9,697 nt of DNA from JAJPJQ01 sp036522615 (GCA_036522615.1 DATDFN010000285.1:1-9697); one strand, 5' to 3'; shown: positions 1 to 7,180, counted from the stretch's first letter. The notes: generated by a model from the sequence alone, not told the origin. A program made the numbers and translations.

Positions 1-182
1 TGTGCGACGAAGTCGTTCCAGCTCGGAATCTTCCCATGGAGGTACTGCGCGTTGACGCGTGACAGGGGACCGAGGTCGAGGTACCACCGGTAGGTATCGT
101 AGCGGTCGAAGTCGAAGGAAGGCGCAGATAAAACGTTCGCAATCGCTAACCACTGAAACGAACGCGAGTTGGAGGCAGACAT
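1..182 (-). pseudogene. CocE/NonD-family hydrolase fragment, 5'-truncated and cut by window edge
   Basis: The minus strand is open from an ATG at 182 to the left edge (60 codons and 2 nt). It reads a segment typical of CocE/NonD or X-Pro dipeptidyl-peptidase-like acyl hydrolases: 'RSFQWLAIANVL', then 'YDTYRWYLDLGPLSRVNA' and 'YLHGKIPSWNDFV'. In full-length members, recalled from family knowledge, this stretch lies roughly 200 or more residues into the protein, between the nucleophile region and the later catalytic residues. Here only about 60 codons precede the window edge before a convincing plus-strand gene takes over at 181, so the N-terminal half, including the serine nucleophile region, appears to be missing. 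No Shine-Dalgarno site precedes the ATG at 182. I read it as a decayed or truncated remnant, or a rearrangement or assembly breakpoint. The C-terminal part would lie left of this window. The family call is from remembered motifs, not a search. Confidence 0.62.
171..175 (+). promoter_or_regulatory. Shine-Dalgarno site of the DUF2950 gene
   Basis: GGAGG lies 5 nt before the ATG at 181. This strong site fixes that start over the in-frame TTG at 169. It sits inside the antisense CocE-like fragment. No convincing -35/-10 pair is visible upstream: a TTGACG at 52-57 has no partner at normal spacing. Confidence 0.75.
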
Positions 183-1137
183 GAAGCTGTTAAAAACGAA
201 AGAGATCCGGACGACATGGATCGGACTCTTTGCCGGCATCTGCGGAGCGTTGTTCCTGCTCGGAGTCTCGGCGGGATTCGCCGCCGCACCGCAGCAGAAA
301 ACATTTTCCTCGCCCGAAGAAGCGGCCAAGGCGGCGATCGCCGCGGCGAAGGCCGGCAATGAAAAAGAGCTGCTGGCAATCTTCGGTCCACAAGCGAAGG
401 ATTTACTCTCTTCCGGCGATCCGGTCGCGGATAAAGAAAGACGCGGCCGGGTTATCGCCGCCTACGAAGAAAAGAATCGCCTTTCGAAGGAAGGGGACAA
501 TACGATTCTCATCGTGGGCAAGAACGAATGGCCCTTCCCAATTCCGCTCGTGCAGGAAGGCGGCCGTTGGATGTTCGACACCGAGCAGGGCCGCGAGGAG
601 ATTCTCAACCGCCGTATCGGCGACAACGAGCTGTTCACGATTAACACCCTGCTCGCGGTCGTCGACGCCGAGCGCGAGTACGCCATGAAGGCGAGCGACA
701 AAAGCGGATTGAGGGAATACGCCCAAAAATTCATCAGCGACTCCGGTAAGAAGAACGGCTTGTACTGGGATGTCAAAGCGGGCGAGCCGGAGAGTCCGCT
801 GGGACCGATCATGAAGCAGGCGCGCAACGAAGGTTATAAAAGCGGCGCGCCTTCCTATCACGGCTACCACTACCGGATTTTGACGGCACAGGGAAAGAAT
901 GCGCCGGGCGGCGCGTACAGCTACATTGTCAAGGGTAAGATGATCGGTGGCTTCGCCGTCGTCGCTTATCCCGCGGAATACGGCAACTCCGGCGTGATGA
1001 CGTTCGTCGTCAATCACGACGGTAAGGTCTTGCAAAAGGACCTGGGCAAAAACACCGCGTCGGCCGCCGCGGCGATAAAGGAATACAATCCCGACAAGAG
1101 CTGGACGGAAGCCAAGATAGATACGGCCAGCAAGTAA
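181..1137 (+). CDS. DUF2950 domain-containing secreted protein
   Basis: The 318-residue product begins with a basic stretch (MKLLKTKEIR), then a hydrophobic segment at about 13-33 ending near 'GFAAAPQQ', which is a Sec-type signal peptide with cleavage near residue 36. The mature part matches the DUF2950 pattern throughout: 'FSSPEEAAKAAIAAAK' at about 42-57, 'EWPFPIPLV' and 'GGRWMFDTEQGREEILNRRI' in the middle, 'NGLYWDV', and 'YHGYHYRILTAQG' followed by 'MIGGFAVVAYPAEYG'. It ends with a 'GVMTFVVNHDGKVLQKDLG' strand. Length and order are as usual for the family. No enzymatic role is known to me. In many proteobacteria DUF2950 genes sit beside DUF3300 genes, but none is present here. It is the first gene of the plus-strand cluster and the next start follows after 8 nt. 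Confidence 0.9.
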   Translation: MKLLKTKEIRTTWIGLFAGICGALFLLGVSAGFAAAPQQKTFSSPEEAAKAAIAAAKAGNEKELLAIFGPQAKDLLSSGDPVADKERRGRVIAAYEEKNRLSKEGDNTILIVGKNEWPFPIPLVQEGGRWMFDTEQGREEILNRRIGDNELFTINTLLAVVDAEREYAMKASDKSGLREYAQKFISDSGKKNGLYWDVKAGEPESPLGPIMKQARNEGYKSGAPSYHGYHYRILTAQGKNAPGGAYSYIVKGKMIGGFAVVAYPAEYGNSGVMTFVVNHDGKVLQKDLGKNTASAAAAIKEYNPDKSWTEAKIDTASK

Positions 1138-1145
1138 ATAAATAG

Positions 1146-1658
1146 ATGACGCCCATGAGAAATATATCGCCCGCCGTATTCGGCCTCGCGGCGGGCACGC
1201 TCTTCGCCGCCGCGTGCGGCTCGGGCTCGCGCGACATCGTCGCGGCGCGGGCGGATTTTCGCGAGCACGCCGCGCAATGCACCGCGCAGTACGGTTACAG
1301 CCCCGAAGCGGGCGCGGCGCTCGGCCCATTCGAGCTCGGCGCGAGCGAGCGCCCCTGGCGGGAGTGCGTCTACCGGGGCATCGATCAGTATCTCGTCTCG
1401 AGCTCCTTGACGCCGGAGATTTACAGCAAGGCGATCGCCGAGGACCGCGCGCTGACCGACGCCGTCGCGGCCGGTCGAACCACCCGCGCGCAGCGCGCGG
1501 AGCGCATCCGTCAATTATTGGCGGATATCGACCGGACGGAGAAGATGAATCGGGCGAAGATCGAGCAAATGGAAGCCGTCAATCGCGTCGTCCAGGAAGA
1601 GACGGCGCGCCAGCTCGACCCGATGCGCCGGTCGCTCATGGTGCCGCTCGCGCGATGA
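1146..1658 (+). CDS. putative lipoprotein, hypothetical, with helical C-terminus
   Basis: I do not recognise a named family. The 170-residue product starts with a hydrophobic segment (about 8-23) ending in 'LFAAAC' and a Gly/Ser-rich linker, an acceptable lipobox with Cys24 as the lipid-modified residue. Alanine at -3 makes the lipobox weaker than ideal. Two later cysteines (45 and 74) could form a disulfide in the periplasm. Residues about 95-155 are rich in Glu, Arg, Lys and Gln ('RAQRAERIRQLLADIDR', 'EQMEAVNRVVQEETARQ') and look like a long amphipathic helix or coiled coil. An ATG at 1155 is an alternative start giving a 167-residue product, and neither start has a good Shine-Dalgarno site. 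The close spacing to both neighbours argues for co-transcription. The gene ends with TGA overlapping an ATG (ATGA at 1655), but the next gene most likely starts at 1673. Confidence 0.7.
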   Translation: MTPMRNISPAVFGLAAGTLFAAACGSGSRDIVAARADFREHAAQCTAQYGYSPEAGAALGPFELGASERPWRECVYRGIDQYLVSSSLTPEIYSKAIAEDRALTDAVAAGRTTRAQRAERIRQLLADIDRTEKMNRAKIEQMEAVNRVVQEETARQLDPMRRSLMVPLAR

Positions 1659-1663
1659 ATGAA

Positions 1664-1668
1664 GGAGG
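1664..1668 (+). promoter_or_regulatory. Shine-Dalgarno site deciding the 1673 start
   Basis: GGAGG (within AAGGAGGAAAG) stands 4 nt before the ATG at 1673. An in-frame ATG at 1655 overlaps the previous stop but would place this purine block inside the coding region, so 1673 is preferred. Confidence 0.7.
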
Positions 1669-1672
1669 AAAG

Positions 1673-2050
1673 ATGAGTTCCATCGCACAAGCTCACGCGA
1701 CGATATCGCGCCGCCTCGCCGTCATGGCCTTGCTCGCGGCGATGCTTTTTGTATCTGGCTGTTATTACTACGGCCCGGCGCCGGCGTACGGGCCGGGACC
1801 GACCAGCTTCGATCGCTCCTGGGACGCGGCGCGCGGCGCCGCTTACGACGAGGGTGTGCGGCTTACCGGCGAAGACCGGTCGAGGGGAGTCATTACCGGT
1901 GCCCGCGGCGATCAGGACGTTACGATAAACATTTTCACACAGGCCGACGGCAGCGTGCGCGTGGAATTCAATGCGCGCGGCCCGCAAGGCGCGAACAGCG
2001 ATCTCGCGTCTCGGCTGTCACGCGCCTACGACCGGCGCATGGGCAGGTAG
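1673..2050 (+). CDS. small lipoprotein, hypothetical
   Basis: The 125-residue product has a basic N-terminus, a hydrophobic segment (about 15-27) and a clear lipobox 'VSGC' (Cys30), so it is probably lipid-anchored in the envelope. A short Tyr/Pro/Gly-rich linker follows ('CYYYGPAPAYGPGP'). The compact folded part runs from about 45 to 125, with 'FDRSWDAARGAAYDEGVRL', then alternating strand-like segments 'RGVITGARG', 'DVTINIFTQ' and 'GSVRVEFNARG', and a final helix ending 'SRAYDRRMGR'. I recall similar unnamed lipoproteins in proteobacteria that share the pattern of a 'GVITGARG'-like strand, 'TQADGSVRV' and a terminal 'YDRRMGR', but no function is known to me. It starts 14 nt after the previous gene and ends 3 nt before the next, which fits one transcript. 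Confidence 0.82.
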   Translation: MSSIAQAHATISRRLAVMALLAAMLFVSGCYYYGPAPAYGPGPTSFDRSWDAARGAAYDEGVRLTGEDRSRGVITGARGDQDVTINIFTQADGSVRVEFNARGPQGANSDLASRLSRAYDRRMGR

Positions 2051-2053
2051 CAA

Positions 2054-2467
2054 GTGGCGCAGGCGTCAAACTCCAAAATGACTTTTGTCGCCGTCCTGGC
2101 GCTCGCCCAGGGCGTGCTTGCAGTTCTCCGCTCGCTGCATTGGTTCGACATCGGCAGCGACTTGATGGAGCGGGGCATTCTTCTCTTGCCCGCGATAGCG
2201 ATGTTCGTTTACGCGCGCGGAGCGCTCGTCGGCTTGATCGCCCTCTTGTACGTTTTGTTCGCCTTCGGCGAATTCGCCGGGCGCGGCTGGACGCGCTCTT
2301 GCGGCGCTGTCGCCGCCGTTCTCAACTTGTTGCTGGTCGTGGGCGCGGTTTTGGAGGGAGAAGACGTCCTGCGCGCGTCGCTGTGGGCGGTGGTGCCGGT
2401 GATCGTCCTCTGGTACGTGTTTTCGAGCGCGCCGGGCCGCGCGGTGCGTGCGCGCGCCGCATCGTAG
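2054..2467 (+). CDS. small multi-pass membrane protein, hypothetical
   Basis: The 137-residue product is highly hydrophobic, with about four or five membrane-spanning segments at roughly 9-27, 40-54, 56-74, 82-100 and 106-124. It has a positively charged tail ('GRAVRARAAS'). No family motif is recognised and there are no obvious catalytic residues. The start chosen is a GTG 3 nt after the preceding stop, with a weak GGCAGG 6 nt upstream. An ATG at 2078 (residue 9) is the alternative and would barely shorten the first helix. The tight coupling to the upstream lipoprotein gene supports expression in the same operon. A 40-nt gap with no recognisable signal separates it from the phosphatase gene. 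Confidence 0.7.
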   Translation: MAQASNSKMTFVAVLALAQGVLAVLRSLHWFDIGSDLMERGILLLPAIAMFVYARGALVGLIALLYVLFAFGEFAGRGWTRSCGAVAAVLNLLLVVGAVLEGEDVLRASLWAVVPVIVLWYVFSSAPGRAVRARAAS

Positions 2468-2507
2468 GTTTAAATCGCCGTACTCGGCAACGAAATCGTG
2501 AAATGAA

Positions 2508-4286
2508 GTGGGCGCCGCGATCCTGCAACGCATTCTCCCGAAACTTCTGAGCCGCGCCGTCGCGGCAGCCGTCGTCTTCGCAGCGAGCGTCCCGCAAGCC
2601 GCCGTCGTTCCTCCGGCGTGGAACGAAGGCGGGCCCGCCCCCAAACTCATTTTGCAGATCACCGTCGACCAGCTACGCGGCGACCTGCCCGGGCGCTATC
2701 TCGACCGCATGGGAGACGGTGGCTTTCGCTATCTCGTCCAGCACGGCATCTGGTACGCGGACGCCCATCACGCGCACGCCAACACCGAGACGGTCGTGGG
2801 ACACACGACGCTCGCGACGGGAGCCGACCCGTCCGCGCACGGCATGGTCGCCAACGTTTGGCTCGACCGCCGAACCGGCAAGCTCGCTTACAACACCGAG
2901 GACAAACGGTATCGCATCTTGACGCCCGGCGCCGACGTCGACAAAGCGACGGAGTTCGACCCGACGCAAAAGCTCGCCGCGACCGACGGCCGTTCGCCCG
3001 CGGCGATTCTCGTCTCGACCTTCAGCGACGAGCTGGCGATCCGCTACGCCGGCCGGTCGAAGATTTTCGGCGTGTCCGTCAAAGACCGCGGCGCGGTTCC
3101 GCTCGCGGGGCACGCCGGCAAGGCGTTCTGGTTCTCAAAAGCAACCGGAGAGTTCGTCTCCAGCACCTTTTATTACAACCGCTACCCGGCATGGGTGACC
3201 GAGTGGAACAATAAGAAGCTCGCGCGCGGCTATAGCGGCAAATCGTGGGAGCTGCTGCGGGAGAAGTCCCGTTATATCTACGGCGCCGCCGACGACCGGC
3301 CCTGGGAGATCGACTACGAAGGCTACGGCCGCGTCTTCCCGCATCCGTTCGGCGACGCGGGCGATAAACATTTCACGACGCGCCTGACGATCAGTCCGGT
3401 GGGCGACGAATTGACGCTCGACTTCGCCGAGAGGCTGATCGACCGCGAGCAGCTCGGCAGGCACGACGTTCCGGACTACCTCTCGATCAGTTTCTCGTCC
3501 ACGGATTACGTGGGGCACATCTTCGGCCCATCGAGCCTGGAGAGCGAGGACAACCTGCTGCGCCTGGACCGCACGCTCGCGCGGCTGTTCGCCTACGTGG
3601 AAAAGCGGGTCGGCCTCGGGAACACGCTGATCGTGCTGTCGGCCGATCACGGGGCGCCCGAAGCGCCCGGCTACCTCAACGAGCTCGGCATCCCGGCGAG
3701 ATATCTAAGGCCCGAAGAGTGGGACACCGAGCCGGGCATCGCCGCCTTGAAAAAGAAATTCGGCGTCGGAAAAGAGCTCATCCGCATGTACGAGCATCCT
3801 TACGTCTACCTGAACCAGGATGTGATCCGCGAGCGCGGGCTCAACCAGGCCGAGGTCGAGAATGCCGTCGCTGCGGAGCTGATGAAGCTCGACGGCATCG
3901 CGCTGGCCATTTCCAGCACGGCGCTGCGCGAGAACAACCTGCCGTCGACGCCGAGGATCACCGCCGTCCTGCGTAACTTCAACCCGCAGCGCTCCGGCGA
4001 CATTTTCGTCGTCTTCGAGCCGCACAGCTTCCTGCGCGAGGCCGAGGGGCTGCAGGCGGCGGTGAGCCACGGCTCGCCGTGGCGCTACGACACCTACGTG
4101 CCGGTCGTCTTCGCCGGCGGCACGCTCGGAGCCAAGCGTATTTACCGCGAGATCGAAACGGTCGATGTCGCGCCGACGCTCGCCGCGGCGGTGGGCGCCA
4201 AATTGCCTTCCGGCGCAAGGGGGGCGCCGCTGCCGGAAATTGTGCAAAATGTGCGGCCGCTTGCGGCGGCGGGAGCGGCGAAATGA
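2508..4286 (+). CDS. PafA-like alkaline phosphatase/phosphodiesterase, periplasmic
   Basis: This 592-residue protein belongs to the alkaline phosphatase superfamily and most resembles PafA. A signal peptide covers about 1-32. The two-zinc active site is readable: Asp54 ('ITVDQLRGD'), nucleophile Thr95 ('NTETVVGH'), Asn116, Lys192 and Arg194 ('KDRGA'), Asp333 and His337 ('DYVGH'), Asp380 and His381 ('LSADHG'), and His521 ('VSHGSPW'). The spacings Asp54-Thr95 (41), Thr95-Asn116 (21) and Asp333-Asp380 (47) equal those I recall for PafA (D38, T79, N100, D305, D352). The Lys/Arg pair is the PafA-type phosphate-contacting pair, favouring monoesterase activity on phosphate esters in the periplasm. 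The start is a GTG, because an in-frame TGA at 2499-2501 excludes anything earlier, and the Shine-Dalgarno site is poor. Its stop overlaps the next start (ATGA), implying translational coupling with the DUF4105 gene. The exact substrate is unknown. Confidence 0.93.
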   Translation: MGAAILQRILPKLLSRAVAAAVVFAASVPQAAVVPPAWNEGGPAPKLILQITVDQLRGDLPGRYLDRMGDGGFRYLVQHGIWYADAHHAHANTETVVGHTTLATGADPSAHGMVANVWLDRRTGKLAYNTEDKRYRILTPGADVDKATEFDPTQKLAATDGRSPAAILVSTFSDELAIRYAGRSKIFGVSVKDRGAVPLAGHAGKAFWFSKATGEFVSSTFYYNRYPAWVTEWNNKKLARGYSGKSWELLREKSRYIYGAADDRPWEIDYEGYGRVFPHPFGDAGDKHFTTRLTISPVGDELTLDFAERLIDREQLGRHDVPDYLSISFSSTDYVGHIFGPSSLESEDNLLRLDRTLARLFAYVEKRVGLGNTLIVLSADHGAPEAPGYLNELGIPARYLRPEEWDTEPGIAALKKKFGVGKELIRMYEHPYVYLNQDVIRERGLNQAEVENAVAAELMKLDGIALAISSTALRENNLPSTPRITAVLRNFNPQRSGDIFVVFEPHSFLREAEGLQAAVSHGSPWRYDTYVPVVFAGGTLGAKRIYREIETVDVAPTLAAAVGAKLPSGARGAPLPEIVQNVRPLAAAGAAK

Positions 4287-5281
4287 AAATCGCGCTGCGC
4301 GCCCTTGCCGCCATCGTCGTCGCCGGGATGACGGCGTGGTCGGCCGGCGCGATTTATTACGCGCCGGTGCTGGGCGACAACCTTCGCGCCCCCCTCGCGA
4401 TCGGTTTCCCGCTCGCGGTCGCGCTCGCGTTTATATTTCTGCCGAACCGCCGGCGCACGCTCGCCGGCTTTCTCGTTGTTTTCGCCCTGCTCGTTTTGTT
4501 GTTTTTCCGGATCCCCGCCTCGAACGATCGCGACTGGCAGCCCGAAGTCGCGGTGACGCCTTGGGCGGAAGTAAAAGGCGATCTCGTGACGATCCACGGC
4601 GTGCGCAATTTCGACTACCGCACGGAAACCGACTTCGACGCGCGCTGGGAAGACCGGACGTACGATCTTCGCAAGCTCGACTCGGCGGACGTGATCGCGG
4701 TCTATTGGGCGGGCAAGGCGATCGCCCACGTCATGCTGAGCTTCGGCTTCCAGAATAAAGATTATCTCGCGGTCTCGATCGAGACGCGCAAGGCGAAGGG
4801 CGAGAGCTACTCGACGCTCGCGGGGTTTTTCCGCAACTACGAGCTGATCTACATCCCCGCCGACGAGCGCGACGTCGTCCGCGTGCGCTCGAATTACCGC
4901 GAGCCGCAGGAGCAGGTGTATATCTATCGGACGCGCGCGCCGCAGAGAAATATCCGCCGGGTCTTTCTCGACTATATCAAGACGATGAACGAGATGCGCG
5001 AGCGCCCGGGCTTTTACAACACGCTCACGACCAACTGCACGACGAGCATCCTGACGCACACGAAGATGAATCCGGAGTCGCCGCCGCTTTCGTGGAAGAT
5101 TCTCCTGAGCGGATACGTGCCGGCGTACCTGTACGAGAGCGGGCGGATCGACACCTCGATGCCGTTCGCGGAGTTGGAAAAAATTTCACTGATCAACGAC
5201 CGCGCGCACGCCGCCGACAAGGCGCCCGATTTTTCGCAGCGCATACGCCAGGGCCTGCCGCGGCCGGCGCCGCTGCCGTGA
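4283..5281 (+). CDS. DUF4105 (Lnb N-terminal periplasmic-like) membrane protein
   Basis: The 332-residue product has three hydrophobic N-terminal segments (about 5-26, 35-53 and 60-76), then a hydrophilic domain from about 90 that would face the periplasm. The domain shows the DUF4105 pattern: 'AIAHVMLSFGF' (His149), 'AVSIETRKAKGESYS' (Glu167), 'FRNYELIYIPADERDVV', 'VYIYRTRA', 'RRVFLDYIKTMNEM' and 'FYNTLTTNCTTSI' (Cys252). The conserved His and Cys suggest a papain-like or NlpC/P60-like thiol active site, which is inference. The domain is known from the N-terminal part of Lnb, a lipoprotein N-acyl-modifying enzyme of some Firmicutes, but most proteobacterial DUF4105 proteins have no assigned function. 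The ATG at 4283 overlaps the phosphatase stop, with GGGAG at 4271-4275 as a possible ribosome site. The neighbouring lipoprotein hydrolase 24 nt downstream suggests work on envelope lipids or lipoproteins, but this is not proven. Confidence 0.87.
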   Translation: MKIALRALAAIVVAGMTAWSAGAIYYAPVLGDNLRAPLAIGFPLAVALAFIFLPNRRRTLAGFLVVFALLVLLFFRIPASNDRDWQPEVAVTPWAEVKGDLVTIHGVRNFDYRTETDFDARWEDRTYDLRKLDSADVIAVYWAGKAIAHVMLSFGFQNKDYLAVSIETRKAKGESYSTLAGFFRNYELIYIPADERDVVRVRSNYREPQEQVYIYRTRAPQRNIRRVFLDYIKTMNEMRERPGFYNTLTTNCTTSILTHTKMNPESPPLSWKILLSGYVPAYLYESGRIDTSMPFAELEKISLINDRAHAADKAPDFSQRIRQGLPRPAPLP

Positions 5282-5305
5282 TGATGGCATACGGAAACGA
5301 ATAAG

Positions 5306-7180
5306 ATGATGAAACGAAGGCGCATCTATACATCGCTCTTTGCCAAGTTCTGTGTAGTGGCCTCCGGCCTTTTTCTGCTCTCCGCCTGCGCGACGCCGAT
5401 CGGCGTCGCGCGTCTGAGCACGCAGCAGGCGCAGCAAATCCTTACGGCCAACGCGCTTTCAGCGGGAACGCCGAGCAGCTGGTCGTCCCAGGTCTTGCAG
5501 CGAAACGGTCTCTTTACGCGCTTCGAGGAGGATCCCGCCGCGACGCTGACGGAGCTGCACCAGATGTTGCGGCAGCCCGTCGACGAGGAACGCTTTCAAG
5601 ACCGTCTGTTCGCGCTCGCGGAGCTTTCCTTCCTGCACGCCGAGCGCTCCGGCGCACGTGAGTATTATCTTGCCGCGGCAGTTTACGCGTACGCTTTTGA
5701 TCTGCCGGAGAGCGGGGCGACACCGCGTCCGATCGATCCGCGGTTTCGCCTCGCCGCCGATCTTTACAACCGCGGCCTGGCGCGGGGGCTGGCTTCGGCC
5801 GAGGGCGCCGAGGTCGTGCTCAAGGCCGGGACCTACAAGCTGCCTTTCGGCGAGCTCACGCTCACCGCGGAAACCTCGGGCTTTCTCTGGGGCGGCTACC
5901 GGCTGAAGCGTTTCATTCCCGTCGGCGAATTCGAAGTGCGCGGGCTGCGCAACCGCTATCGTCAGGCCGGCGTCGGCGCGCCGCTCGCGGCCGAAGTCGA
6001 GCCGCTGGAAAGCAATCCGAACGCCGAGATCGCGCGCAAGCGCATACCGCCGCGGATCAAAGTGCCGGTCACCGCATTTGTGCGCATAGACTCGCCGCGG
6101 CGCGGCGTGATGGAAGGAAAGCTGGGCGGACGTCTGGAGCTCTACGCCGCCGATCAAACCTATACGCTCAACATCGAGGGCCGCGACGTGCCGCTGGAGC
6201 TCGAGCCGACCGCCGCGCTCGCTTACGGGTTGGAAGGCGCACCGGTATGGAGCTTCGAACTGGCGGGCTTCCGCGTCGCGGACCCGCACGGCATCCTCGG
6301 CGACGGCCTGCTCATGATCCACCCGTACCGCGCCGGGCGCATTCCTGTTGTGCTGGTACACGGCACGGCCTCGAGTCCGGCGCGCTGGGCCGAGATGTAC
6401 AACGAGCTTACCAACGATCCCGTGCTGCGCGGCCGCTACCAGTTCTGGATGTTTCAATACAACACCGGGCAGCCGATCCTCTATTCGGCCATGCTGCTCC
6501 GCCGCGCGCTGCGCGACATCGTCACGGAGATCGATCCCGCCGGGCAGGATGAGGCGCTCAAGCGCATGGTGATGATCGGCCACAGCCAGGGCGGACTCCT
6601 CACCAAGCTCATGACGGTCCACAGCGGGGACCACTTCTGGCACAACGTGAGCGACGAATCGTTTGAAAAAGTGGAACTGCCTGCGGAAACGCGCGAGTTG
6701 GTGCGCGAGGGTATGTTTTTCGATCCGGTGCCGACGCTCAAACGCGTCGTTTTCATTTCGACGCCGCATCGCGGCAGCTATCAGGCAAGAGGATGGGTGC
6801 TTCCTTTGATTCGAAGACTCATTACGCTCCCGGGCACTCTGGTATCGCAATTCGCGGCGCTCACGAAAGCCGGCGAGCTCGGCGTGTTGAAAACGAGCCA
6901 GGTTCCGACTTCGGTGGAAAACATGAGCCCCGGGCATCCCTTTGTAAGAGCGCTGATCGATTTGCCGATCGATCCGTCGATCCCCGCACACTCGATCATC
7001 GCCGTGCTCGGCGACGGACCGGTCACGGGAAAGACCGATGGCGTCGTAGCCTACGAGAGCGCGCATATCGAAGGCGTCGAGTCGGAGAAAGTCGTCCGCT
7101 CCGGTCATTCCACGCAAGGCGAGCCCCAGACCATCGAAGAAGTCCGCCGCATTCTCCGCTTGCACCTGGGCATGCAATAA
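5306..7180 (+). CDS. lipoprotein with C-terminal alpha/beta-hydrolase (lipase/esterase-like) domain
   Basis: This 624-residue protein has a basic N-terminus, a hydrophobic stretch and the lipobox 'LSAC' (Cys28), so it is probably tethered to the periplasmic side of a membrane. Residues about 35-160 are helical, and about 165-335 look beta-rich ('GELTLTAETSGFLWGGYRL', 'VPVTAFVRI', 'GRLELYAAD', 'APVWSFELAGF'). I know no name for this part. The catalytic domain begins near 340 with 'IPVVLVHGTASSPARW' (oxyanion His352-Gly353). The nucleophile elbow is 'GHSQGG' (Ser427), followed by 'FISTPHRGS', a likely acid Asp578 ('KTDGVV') and His601 ('SGHST'), in the usual Ser-Asp-His order. The reaction is probably ester hydrolysis on a lipid or similar substrate. 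ATGs at 5306 and 5309 are both possible starts, with GGAA about 9 nt upstream. It is the last gene of the cluster, and a hairpin overlaps its stop codon. Confidence 0.9.
   Translation: MMKRRRIYTSLFAKFCVVASGLFLLSACATPIGVARLSTQQAQQILTANALSAGTPSSWSSQVLQRNGLFTRFEEDPAATLTELHQMLRQPVDEERFQDRLFALAELSFLHAERSGAREYYLAAAVYAYAFDLPESGATPRPIDPRFRLAADLYNRGLARGLASAEGAEVVLKAGTYKLPFGELTLTAETSGFLWGGYRLKRFIPVGEFEVRGLRNRYRQAGVGAPLAAEVEPLESNPNAEIARKRIPPRIKVPVTAFVRIDSPRRGVMEGKLGGRLELYAADQTYTLNIEGRDVPLELEPTAALAYGLEGAPVWSFELAGFRVADPHGILGDGLLMIHPYRAGRIPVVLVHGTASSPARWAEMYNELTNDPVLRGRYQFWMFQYNTGQPILYSAMLLRRALRDIVTEIDPAGQDEALKRMVMIGHSQGGLLTKLMTVHSGDHFWHNVSDESFEKVELPAETRELVREGMFFDPVPTLKRVVFISTPHRGSYQARGWVLPLIRRLITLPGTLVSQFAALTKAGELGVLKTSQVPTSVENMSPGHPFVRALIDLPIDPSIPAHSIIAVLGDGPVTGKTDGVVAYESAHIEGVESEKVVRSGHSTQGEPQTIEEVRRILRLHLGMQ

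Noticed and set aside
52..80. TTGACG as a -35 promoter element for the DUF2950 operon
   Set aside because: No -10-like hexamer occurs at 16-18 nt spacing, and the site lies in the former coding sequence of the CocE-like fragment.
403..1329. Minus-strand frame of 308 codons across the DUF2950 and lipoprotein genes
   Set aside because: It spans two plus-strand genes and their junction, has a low-complexity Arg/Ala-rich start and shows no family features.
4142..5059. Minus-strand frame of 305 codons antisense to the DUF4105 gene
   Set aside because: Its composition is dominated by Arg, Asp, Glu and Val with no motif, and the plus-strand DUF4105 pattern is clear.
5459..7177. Long minus-strand open frame (572 codons) antisense to the lipoprotein hydrolase
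   Set aside because: Its translation is rich in Arg, His, Asp and Glu without domain motifs or signal, as expected from the antisense of a GC-rich gene. The plus strand carries a complete lipobox and catalytic triad.
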